Positions 24,713-30,758 of a DNA stretch of 34,616 bases are shown in pieces (the first letter of the stretch is position 1; each line of letters opens with the position of its first letter). Under the pieces are notes generated by a model that had not been told where the DNA came from, did no database searches, and saw only the letters and a program-made list of their open reading frames with translations. A program made the position numbers and the translations under genes. Source of the DNA: Lawsonibacter sp. Its GTDB lineage: Bacteria; Bacillota; Clostridia; Oscillospirales; Oscillospiraceae. The stretch covers positions 1 to 34,616 of the forward strand of contig JAAWHL010000020.1 in the NCBI GenBank assembly GCA_022795855.1, written 5' to 3'.

Positions 24713-25333
24713 TTATTCAGAGAAAAACGCCTTCAGCTCCCCCAGCAGCTCCATGGACTTGAACTTCAGCACATAGCCCCCGTTTTCCCCGGTCATCAGG
24801 GCCGCCTGCTCCGGGGTGAAGCTGCCCGCCTGCGCGGCCTGCTCCACGGTCTGGCTGGCCGCCCCCAGGCAAAGGGGCGGGAAGGCCACGCACCACCAGT
24901 TCTGCCCCTCCCCCTCGCCGATGACGATGCGCAGGGCAGTGTACTCCCCCGCCGGAAGGGAGAAGTTCTCATACTCCTTGGTGGGGAACCAGCACTCCTC
25001 CAGACGGGCGCTCACCGGCTGGGCCCCGCCCCATTCCTCCACCGCCGCCTGGCCCTCCCGGGCCAGCTCGGGCAGATGGGCTGCCAGAAGCTCCAGCGCC
25101 TCCTCCCGGGAGGCGCCGGCAGGGTACAGGTCCTCCGCCCGGGCCAGCACCCGGTCCCGGACCGCCAGCTTCAGCGCCTGGTCCTGGGGGCTGTCCGAAT
25201 TGGCAATCACATGCAGGCGGATGACCCGGCCGGCCAGCTGCTGCTGCTCCCAATCCACCCAGCTCCCGAACACCAGCAGGCACAGCACCCCGAACATCAG
25301 CGCCAGCTCCCATTTTTTTAAACCTCGATCCAT
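24713..25333 (-). CDS. spoIIR: Stage II sporulation protein R
   Basis: A secreted signalling protein made in the forespore that triggers SpoIIGA processing of pro-sigma-E in the mother cell; 206 aa. A single N-terminal hydrophobic segment (ELALMFGVLCLLVFGSW) acts as a signal or anchor. Then comes the strongly conserved RLHVIANSDSPQDQALKLAVRD, and later YENFSLPAGEYTALRIVIGEGEGQNWWCVAFPPLC, both diagnostic. The RBS is weak (GGACGG about 10 bases away). A forespore SigF promoter is expected; I find no convincing match, only a GGATACAAC that partly resembles a SigF -10. A 9-bp inverted repeat lies in the leader. Its presence implies that the organism sporulates. Confidence 0.93.
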   Translation of the reverse strand: MDRGLKKWELALMFGVLCLLVFGSWVDWEQQQLAGRVIRLHVIANSDSPQDQALKLAVRDRVLARAEDLYPAGASREEALELLAAHLPELAREGQAAVEEWGGAQPVSARLEECWFPTKEYENFSLPAGEYTALRIVIGEGEGQNWWCVAFPPLCLGAASQTVEQAAQAGSFTPEQAALMTGENGGYVLKFKSMELLGELKAFFSE

Positions 25334-25344
25334 CTATAAACACC

Positions 25345-25374
25345 GTCCATACTCTTGTTGTATCCAGTATGGAC
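25345..25374. promoter_or_regulatory. Inverted repeat upstream of spoIIR
   Basis: GTCCATACT (25345-25353) and AGTATGGAC (25366-25374) are a perfect 9-bp inverted repeat with a 12-base spacer, 12 bases before the spoIIR start codon. It could be an operator or an mRNA hairpin limiting translation. Confidence 0.45.
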
Positions 25375-25458
25375 AACCCTGCGCAATCATAAACCGGATT
25401 GGGCAGCTGTATTTTTTTGATTCGCTCAGAAGGCAGGCGCTTGAACCGGCGCCTTTCC

Positions 25459-26301
25459 TCAAACGGTTTCGGTCAGCCAGACGTCCTGATAGGTTTCCGC
25501 CAGCTGGGCCCAGGCCAGACGCGCCTGCTCCTCCCCGGCGAACAGACCAAAGGCGGTGGGGCCGGTGCCGCTCATGGCGGCCCCCAGCGCGCCGCACTCA
25601 ATCAGGGTGTGCTTAATCTCCGTCACCCTGGCGGCCTGCCGGGGGGGGAGCACATCCTCAAAGATGTTGTACATCCGGCGTGCCGTCCCCTCCAGGTCCC
25701 CCGCCTCCAGGGCGGCCAGCACCCCGGCGGTATCCGGGCGGCGGCGCAGCTTCACCGCGTCCGCCCGGGCGAACAGCTCGGGGGTGGAAATGGAGAAGTC
25801 CGGCTTGCAGAGCACCACATGGCACCGGGGCAGAGGGGGCAGGGCGGTCAGCACCTCGCCCCGGCCCCGGGCCAGGGCGGTGCCCCCCAGCACGCAGTAG
25901 GGCACGTCGGACCCCACCTGTCCGCCGATTTTCATCAGCTGCTCCAGGGTAAATGGGTCCCCCTCCCGCCGGTTCAGCTCCCGCAGCACCGCCGCCGCGT
26001 CGCTGCTGCCCCCGGCCATGCCGGCGCAGACGGGGATGCGCTTTTCAATATGGATGTCCAGCGGAGGCTGGGGCCGGCCCAGCGCCTCCCAGAACCGGCG
26101 GGCCGCCGCCCAGGCCAGATTCTTCTCCCCTGTGGGGAGATAGCCCAGATTGCTGCTCACCCTCCCTTCCCCGGGGGCAATCTCCAGCACGTCGCAAAGC
26201 TGCACCGACTGCATCACCATGCAGAGCTCGTGATACCCGTCCGGCCGCCTGCCCAGCACATCCAGGGTCAGATTCAGTTTTGCGCGGGCCTGGACCGACA
26301 T
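25459..26301 (-). CDS. ispE: 4-diphosphocytidyl-2-C-methyl-D-erythritol kinase
   Basis: A GHMP kinase of the non-mevalonate isoprenoid pathway, 280 aa, that phosphorylates CDP-methylerythritol with ATP. The N-terminus ARAKLNLTLDVLGRRPDGYHEL is typical and includes the substrate-binding Lys and His. The ATP-binding glycine-rich motif PVCAGMAGGSSDAA is at residues 90-103. A GSDVPYC segment and the C-terminal GAAMSGTGPTAFGLF complete the GHMP motifs. GGAGGAT lies 7 bases before the ATG. Hairpin D (26320-26350) is just upstream, and spoIIR lies 125 bases downstream. Confidence 0.96.
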   Translation of the reverse strand: MSVQARAKLNLTLDVLGRRPDGYHELCMVMQSVQLCDVLEIAPGEGRVSSNLGYLPTGEKNLAWAAARRFWEALGRPQPPLDIHIEKRIPVCAGMAGGSSDAAAVLRELNRREGDPFTLEQLMKIGGQVGSDVPYCVLGGTALARGRGEVLTALPPLPRCHVVLCKPDFSISTPELFARADAVKLRRRPDTAGVLAALEAGDLEGTARRMYNIFEDVLPPRQAARVTEIKHTLIECGALGAAMSGTGPTAFGLFAGEEQARLAWAQLAETYQDVWLTETV

Positions 26302-26319
26302 GACGGATCCTCCCTTGGT

Positions 26320-26350
26320 GGTTGCTTCTTTTTCTTAAAAAGAAGCAACC
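26320..26350. repeat. Perfect A/T-rich hairpin related to the dispersed repeat (D)
   Basis: GGTTGCTTCTTTTT (26320-26333) and AAAAAGAAGCAACC (26337-26350) form a perfect 14-bp stem with a 3-base loop. It resembles the second hairpin of copies A-C in shape and T/A composition but has a different stem base and no clear first hairpin. It lies in the leader of ispE. Confidence 0.6.
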
Positions 26351-26383
26351 AGAATTTTTGGTGGAAAAACTTCGTTTTTTCTT

Positions 26384-26482
26384 TTATTTTCTCCGAAACT
26401 TTTCAAAAAACTTCCTGTATGGCCCTGCCAGGACCAGTCCGGCGGCAGCGCCGCAGACCGCTCCGATCACAATGGCTTTCAT
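26384..26482 (-). CDS. Candidate 32-aa membrane peptide
   Basis: This ORF is too short for the track. The ATG is complementary to 26480-26482, with GGGGGTG 7 bases upstream; it starts 18 bases after the stop of the DUF1015 gene. The product is a hydrophobic N-terminal span (MKAIVIGAVCGAAAGLVLAG) followed by a basic tail (PYRKFFEKFRRK). The Gly/Ala-rich span and basic end suit a small membrane protein with the tail inside the cell. No family is recognised. Proteomics or conservation would be needed to confirm it. Confidence 0.5.
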   Translation of the reverse strand: MKAIVIGAVCGAAAGLVLAGPYRKFFEKFRRK

Positions 26483-26500
26483 TTGGATGCACCCCCGCTC

Positions 26501-27787
26501 TCAGATTCGGATTTTCCGGGCCTCCAGGTAGAAGCGCTTATCCTGCGCCCGCCCCATGGAGAAGGTCTTGCGGGGCAGCACCCCGTCGTGGATGACGGTG
26601 GGGAACAGCTCCTCCTTGTCCATGGGGGGCAGCAGGAAGGCGATGGCGCGGGGCCGCGCGGCCAGCTCCCGGGCCACGTCCTCCCCGTGTATGTAGTCGA
26701 TATCGGCCTGGCTGTGCTCGCTGAGCCACCCGTCCAGAAAGCCCTGTAAGGTGGCCACCGGCAGGCGGGCGTCGGGATGGGGCACGGTAACAGCCCCCTG
26801 GGTGTAGCCGTGGAAGTAGCGCAGCACGTGTCCCTCCCCCTCCCCCTCGAAGGCCCCGGGGAAGGCGGCGCACAGGTCCTCCACCAGGCCGCGGGGGTCC
26901 AGGCCGGTGAGCAGGCGGTGGATGGGCTCAAATTCCAGGGACTCGTCGTGGAGGCTGCACAGCTCCGCCAGGGCGTAGCGGGAGGGCAGATTGGGCCACT
27001 GCTCCGGCCGGGTCAGCCGCTTGCGCCGCTCGTAGCACTCCTTGGCGGTGGCCAGGGAGTGGTTGCCGTCCCCCACGGCGAACAGCAGGAGGGGCCGGTT
27101 TTGGACCCCGTACTTCTCCTCAAAGGCCGCCGGGTCCGCCAGACGGCCCAGCTCCCGGGCGATCCGGGCCATCTGAACCGCGTTCAGACGCCAGCCCCGG
27201 ACGCGTCCCCCCTGCTCCATCAGCGCAAAACCGTACAGCGGCTCCATCTCCGACGTCTCCAGCGCCAGCGGCTCAATCACCCGGCGCTCCCGGTCGTCGG
27301 CCAGCAGCATCACGTGGGGCAGCTCCAGGGGGGCGTTCTTCCGCACCGCCACCCGGGGCGGAATGCGGGAGAGCACCGTCCCTTCGGTGGCCCGAATCAT
27401 GGAGACCGCCCCCGGCTCGTAGTCGTACTGCTCCAGGTCCACCATGCCCACCAGCCCCCGGCGGACCTTTCCGCTGCTCAGGGTGCGCTCCACATAGAAC
27501 AGGCTGTTGGGGTACTCGGCGAACACCCCTTCCCGGAGGTAGCGGGTCATGGTGTTGTTGATTTCCATGATGTCCGTCTCCACGCTGGGGCCCTCCAGGC
27601 AGCTCTCGGGCAGAATCAGCCGCAGGGCCGAGGGCGCGCGGCCCACCCGCTCCTCCACCCGCTGCCAGTACTCGGGCTGGGAGGTGTACTGGTCGCAGGC
27701 CACCACGCTCCACAGCGTCATATCGCAGTTTTGAGGCAGCAGGATATCCGCCGGCCGGAAGGGCAGCCCCTCAAAGTCGTTCTTCAT
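26501..27787 (-). CDS. DUF1015 family protein
   Basis: A soluble protein of 428 aa matching PF06245 (DUF1015). Features are LPFRPADILLP at the N-terminus, VACDQYTSQPEYW, a FYVERTLSSGKVRRGLVGMVDLEQYDY stretch, SMIRATEGTVLSRIPPRV, LPHVMLLADD, FAVGDGNHSLATAKE (a family hallmark with a GDGNHSxA core) and a C-terminal LFPTVIHDGVLPRKTFSMG. The ATG overlaps the stop of the 76-aa gene as ATGA, so translation is coupled. Its function is unknown to me. From memory, relatives often sit beside serine-synthesis genes in Clostridia, and thrH is in this same operon. Confidence 0.9.
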   Translation of the reverse strand: MKNDFEGLPFRPADILLPQNCDMTLWSVVACDQYTSQPEYWQRVEERVGRAPSALRLILPESCLEGPSVETDIMEINNTMTRYLREGVFAEYPNSLFYVERTLSSGKVRRGLVGMVDLEQYDYEPGAVSMIRATEGTVLSRIPPRVAVRKNAPLELPHVMLLADDRERRVIEPLALETSEMEPLYGFALMEQGGRVRGWRLNAVQMARIARELGRLADPAAFEEKYGVQNRPLLLFAVGDGNHSLATAKECYERRKRLTRPEQWPNLPSRYALAELCSLHDESLEFEPIHRLLTGLDPRGLVEDLCAAFPGAFEGEGEGHVLRYFHGYTQGAVTVPHPDARLPVATLQGFLDGWLSEHSQADIDYIHGEDVARELAARPRAIAFLLPPMDKEELFPTVIHDGVLPRKTFSMGRAQDKRFYLEARKIRI

Positions 27788-28014
27788 TCCGCGTCACTCC
27801 TATTCCGCTGTTCCAGCAGGGCGTCCAGCTTCTGTTCCACGCGCTCCAGGCGCTCCTTCAGCTCCCACCAGGCGCTCAGGCCGGCCCGCGCCAACGCCGC
27901 GGCCAGCAGCGCCGCGCCAATCACAAGGCCCCATCCCCCGGCAATCATACCCGCAAGGGCAAGAGCCCCTGCGGCAACCAGAAAAATTCCCAAAACGCCC
28001 AAAAAGATCCCCAC
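27784..28014 (-). CDS. Small membrane protein with a C-terminal coiled coil
   Basis: A 76-aa protein starting with GTG (complement of 28012-28014); AAGGAG lies 10 bases upstream inside the end of thrH. Two hydrophobic segments are visible (IFLGVLGIFLVAAGALALAGMI and WGLVIGAALLAAALARAGLSA), then a charged helix with heptad-like spacing (WWELKERLERVEQKLDALLEQ). It starts 2 bases after the thrH stop and overlaps the DUF1015 start by 4 bases (ATGA), so the three genes are tightly coupled. No family recognised. Confidence 0.78.
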   Translation of the reverse strand: MGIFLGVLGIFLVAAGALALAGMIAGGWGLVIGAALLAAALARAGLSAWWELKERLERVEQKLDALLEQRNRSDAE

Positions 28015-28016
28015 TT

Positions 28017-28616
28017 TTACAGCACTCCTTCAATGGCCCTCAGCAGCTCGTCAAACTCCTCATAGGCGGGCAGCTCCGGGTGGTCGGCCTTGATCTGTTC
28101 GGTGCTCTTGAACAGAAAGCCCGCCTTGCCTGCCTGAATCATGCCCAAATCGTTATAGCTGTCCCCGGCGGCAATGGTGTCGTAGCCGATGCTCTGAAGG
28201 GCCTTCACCGTGGTCAGCTTGGACTGCTCGCAGCGCATCCGAAAGCCGGTGATTTCCCCGCTCTCCGCCACCTCCAGGGTGTTGCAGAAGAGGGTGGGCC
28301 AGCCCAGCTTTTCCATCAGGGGCCGGGCGAACTGCTCAAAGGTGTCGCTGAGAATAATCACCTGGGTCCGGGCCCGCAGGGCGTCCAAAAAGGCTTTTGC
28401 CCCGGGCAGGGGGTCGATTCGGGCGATGGTCTCCTGAATCTCCTTCAGGCCCAGCCCGTGCTCCTTCAGAATGCCCAGCCGCCAGCGCATCAGCTTGCCG
28501 TAGTCCGGCTCGTCCCGGGTGGTGCGGCTCAGCTCCGGAATGCCGCTGGCCTGGGCGAAGGCAATCCAAATCTCAGGGACCAGCACGCCCTCCATATCCA
28601 AACACACAATATTCAT
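28017..28616 (-). CDS. thrH: ThrH-type phosphoserine phosphatase / homoserine phosphotransferase
   Basis: A HAD-superfamily enzyme of 199 aa. It matches the ThrH family: MNIVCLDMEGVLVPEIWIAFAQASGI at the N-terminus, with the nucleophile Asp7 in DMEG, then TTRDEPDYGKLM, VIILSDTFEQFARPLMEKLGWPTLFCN (motif II), a conserved Lys in EQSKLTTVKAL, and AAGDSYNDLGMI (motif III/IV). ThrH of Pseudomonas has phosphoserine phosphatase activity and can transfer phosphate to homoserine. The expected role is serine formation, in line with the aminotransferase upstream; the exact physiological reaction is inference. GGGAGAAC lies before the ATG. Confidence 0.92.
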   Translation of the reverse strand: MNIVCLDMEGVLVPEIWIAFAQASGIPELSRTTRDEPDYGKLMRWRLGILKEHGLGLKEIQETIARIDPLPGAKAFLDALRARTQVIILSDTFEQFARPLMEKLGWPTLFCNTLEVAESGEITGFRMRCEQSKLTTVKALQSIGYDTIAAGDSYNDLGMIQAGKAGFLFKSTEQIKADHPELPAYEEFDELLRAIEGVL

Positions 28617-28647
28617 CCTTGTTCTCCCTCTCCGTCAGCAAAATAAA

Positions 28648-28709
28648 GCGAAATACAGTTTCGCGCAAACGTTTTCTTTTGATCCTTTTCTTTTTCCAAA
28701 GAAAAGGAT
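28648..28709 (+). repeat. Dispersed two-hairpin repeat, copy C
   Basis: A 62-bp element. The first hairpin is GCGAAA-TACAG-TTTCGC (28648-28664); compared with copy B (GCAAAAC/GTTTTGC), an A-T pair has become G-C on both arms. The second is ATCCTTTTCTTT (28682-28693) with AAAGAAAAGGAT (28698-28709); relative to A and B, the pair T-A has become C-G. It has the same plus-strand orientation as A and B although the flanking genes are minus-strand (aminotransferase end and thrH start). Confidence 0.85.
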
Positions 28710-28729
28710 GGACAGCACCGGCAGGCGGG

Positions 28730-29917
28730 TTACTCCCCCCTGGCCTGCCTGCGCCGCAGGTTGGTCAGGAAGTTGTCCAGCCGGTTCAGGGCCTCGGCGA
28801 TATCCTTCATGGAGGCGGCGTAGCAGGCGCGGACAAAGCCCTCGCCGCCGGGGCCGAAGGCGCTGCCGGGGATGACCGCCACATGCTCCTCCCGGAGGAA
28901 GCGCTCGCAGAACTCCTCGCTGCTCAGGCCGGTGGAGCGGATGCAGGGGAATACGTAAAAGGCCCCCTTGGGCTCGAAGCAGGGCAGGCCGATGCGGTTG
29001 AGGTTTTCCACCAGATAGCGGCGGCGGCCGTCGTACTCCTCCCGCATGTGCTCAATGTCGCCGTCCCCATTGCACATGGCCTCCACGGCGGCGTACTGGC
29101 TGGTGGTGGGGGCGGACATGATGCCGAACTGATGCAGCTTGGTCATGGCCCCGATTATCTCTCCGGGGCCGAAGACGTAGCCCATGCGCCAGCCGGTCAT
29201 GGCGTGGCTCTTGGAAAAGCCGCTGACCACCACGGTGCGCTCCCGCATCTCCGGCAGGCTGGCCATGGACACGTGGCGCTGGCCGTAGGTCAGCTCGGCG
29301 TAAATCTCGTCGGAGAGCACCATGATATCAGTCCCCCGAAGCACCTCCGCCAGGGCCTCCAGGTCGGCCCGCTCCAGAATGCCTCCGGTGGGGTTGGAGG
29401 GGAAGGGCAGCACCAGGACCTTTGTTTTGGGCGTGATCGCCGCCCGCAGCTGCTCCGCCGTCAGGCGGAAGCGGTCCTCCTCCTTCAGCTCCACATACAC
29501 CGGCGTCCCCCCCGCCATCTCGGTCAGGGGCCCGTAGCAGACAAAGGAGGGCACCGGGATAATCACCTCGTCCCCCGGGTTCAGCAGCACCCGCAGGGCC
29601 AGGTCAAGCGCCTCGCTGCCCCCTACCGTAACCACGATCTCCCCGTTGTAGCTGTACTCCAGGCCGAAGCGCCGCTTCAGATAGGCGGCAATCTCCCGGC
29701 GCAGCTGGGCCAGCCCTGCGTTGGAGGTGTACTTGGTGTACCCCCGCTCCAGGGAGTAGATGCCCGCGTCCCGGATGTGCCAGGGGGTGACGAAATCCGG
29801 CTCGCCGATGCCCAGGGAGATGGCGTCCTTCATCTCCTCCAAAATATCAAAAAACCGGCGGATGCCGGAGGGCTGGATGTTCTGGATGCGCCGGTTCAGA
29901 ATCTGCTGGTAGTTCAT
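28730..29917 (-). CDS. Pyridoxal-phosphate aminotransferase, class I/II
   Basis: A fold-type I aminotransferase of 395 aa, cytoplasmic. Conserved residues are Asn175 in FPSNPTGG, Asp203 and Tyr206 in LSDEIYAEL, the Schiff-base Lys236 in SGFSKSHAMTGWRMGY, and an Arg near the C-terminus. The sequence begins IQPSGIRRFFDILEEM with ISLGIGEPDFVTP, as in aspartate/aromatic aminotransferases (AspC/PatA-like). The amino-donor specificity cannot be read. The ATG overlaps the stop of the lrp-type gene (ATGA), so the regulator and enzyme are translated together, which suggests local amino-acid-responsive control. Confidence 0.92.
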   Translation of the reverse strand: MNYQQILNRRIQNIQPSGIRRFFDILEEMKDAISLGIGEPDFVTPWHIRDAGIYSLERGYTKYTSNAGLAQLRREIAAYLKRRFGLEYSYNGEIVVTVGGSEALDLALRVLLNPGDEVIIPVPSFVCYGPLTEMAGGTPVYVELKEEDRFRLTAEQLRAAITPKTKVLVLPFPSNPTGGILERADLEALAEVLRGTDIMVLSDEIYAELTYGQRHVSMASLPEMRERTVVVSGFSKSHAMTGWRMGYVFGPGEIIGAMTKLHQFGIMSAPTTSQYAAVEAMCNGDGDIEHMREEYDGRRRYLVENLNRIGLPCFEPKGAFYVFPCIRSTGLSSEEFCERFLREEHVAVIPGSAFGPGGEGFVRACYAASMKDIAEALNRLDNFLTNLRRRQARGE

Positions 29918-30393
29918 ACAAAGATATACTCCTTTTCCTGCTGCTCCTGGGGGCGGAAGACCAGGCGCTTCTCTTTATATTTCTTCAGAATAAAATGGGT
30001 GGCCGTGCCGGTGACCCCCTCGATGGGCGCCAGGCGCTCCGCCACAAACCGGGCCACCTCCCGCAGGGTGCGGCCGGAGATGATGACCGTCAGGTCATAC
30101 GAGCCGCTCATCAGATACATGCTCTCCACCTCTTCATACTGGTAGATGCGCTGGGCGATGCGGTCAAAGCCGTTGATGGACTGGGGGGTTACCTTCACCT
30201 CAATCAGGGCGGTGACCGCCTCCCGCCGGGTGCGGTCCCAGTCCACCACGGCCTGATAGCCCAGAATGACCCCATCCCGCTCCAGCCGGGCAATCTCCGC
30301 CTTCACCTGCGCCTCGTCCAGGCCGGCCTGGGCCGCCAGCTGGGCGGGCGTCAGGGTGCAGTCCTTTTCCAGCAGCTCCAATATCTTGCTCAT
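29914..30393 (-). CDS. Lrp/AsnC-family transcriptional regulator
   Basis: A 159-aa regulator. I choose the ATG complementary to 30391-30393 (MSKILELL), because AAAGGAG is 9 bases away; the two ATGs upstream in the track are too close to or before the RBS. The N-terminal winged HTH (TPAQLAAQAGLDEAQVKAEIARLERDGVIL) is followed by the RAM/AsnC ligand-binding domain (VTALIEVKVTPQSINGFDRIA; VESMYLMSGSYDLTVII; IEGVTGTATHFIL). Such proteins sense amino acids as octamers or dimers. It is coupled to the aminotransferase by a 4-base overlap and probably controls it and itself. Confidence 0.93.
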   Translation of the reverse strand: MSKILELLEKDCTLTPAQLAAQAGLDEAQVKAEIARLERDGVILGYQAVVDWDRTRREAVTALIEVKVTPQSINGFDRIAQRIYQYEEVESMYLMSGSYDLTVIISGRTLREVARFVAERLAPIEGVTGTATHFILKKYKEKRLVFRPQEQQEKEYIFV

Positions 30394-30442
30394 ATCCATG
30401 CGCTCCTTTCCCGGGGTGCCGTTTTGTTTATAGATGGCATTC

Positions 30443-30471
30443 ATTATATCCTATCCCGCGGGAAATTGCAA
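30443..30471 (-). promoter_or_regulatory. SigA promoter of the lrp-type/aminotransferase operon with a spacer palindrome
   Basis: On the minus strand TTGCAA (complement of 30466-30471), a 17-base spacer and TATAAT (30443-30448) form a good promoter. The spacer holds the perfect dyad TCCCGCGGGA (30454-30463), which could be an operator for the Lrp-type regulator or another repressor. Confidence 0.8.
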
Positions 30472-30540
30472 CCTGCATCTGGGCCGCCCCTTCCGTCGGA
30501 AACGCGGGGGAAAAACGAGAAGAAAAATTCTTCCTTTGGA

Positions 30541-30569
30541 TTTACAAACGGCGGAAAAAGTGATAGACT
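30541..30569 (+). promoter_or_regulatory. SigA promoter of the pyruvate:ferredoxin oxidoreductase gene
   Basis: TTTACA (30541-30546), a 17-base spacer and TAGACT (30564-30569) with extended TGA. It gives a leader of about 180 bases. Confidence 0.7.
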
Positions 30570-30629
30570 GATAGGCGTCGAAACAGACCGCTCCGCTCCC
30601 CTCTGCCGGGGGGCGGTACTGTCGTAGGC

Positions 30630-30662
30630 GGTTATAACCAAACGCTTATACAGGCTATAACC
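30630..30662. promoter_or_regulatory. Two GGYTATAACC sites in the oxidoreductase leader
   Basis: GGTTATAACC (30630-30639) is a perfect palindrome, and GGCTATAACC (30653-30662) differs from it by one base; the centres are 23 bases apart, about two helical turns. They lie some 60-90 bases after the predicted start of transcription and could bind a regulator. I do not recognise the site. Confidence 0.4.
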
Positions 30663-30708
30663 CGTTCCCCGTTTTTGCGGGAAAGGCAGGAGAGAGGCAG
30701 ACAGACCT

Positions 30709-30728
30709 GGACAGGCCGCCGCCTGTCC
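30709..30728 (+). other. Hairpin in the oxidoreductase leader
   Basis: GGACAGGC-CGCC-GCCTGTCC is a perfect 8-bp stem with a 4-base loop, 30 bases before the start codon. It may stabilise the mRNA. Confidence 0.5.
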
Positions 30729-30758
30729 GCCAAATCAGGAAGAAAGTAGGGAACTTCT

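Noticed and set aside
7505-28709. CRISPR array
   Set aside because: The three repeat copies are about 10 kb apart with genes between, without regular spacers or cas genes.
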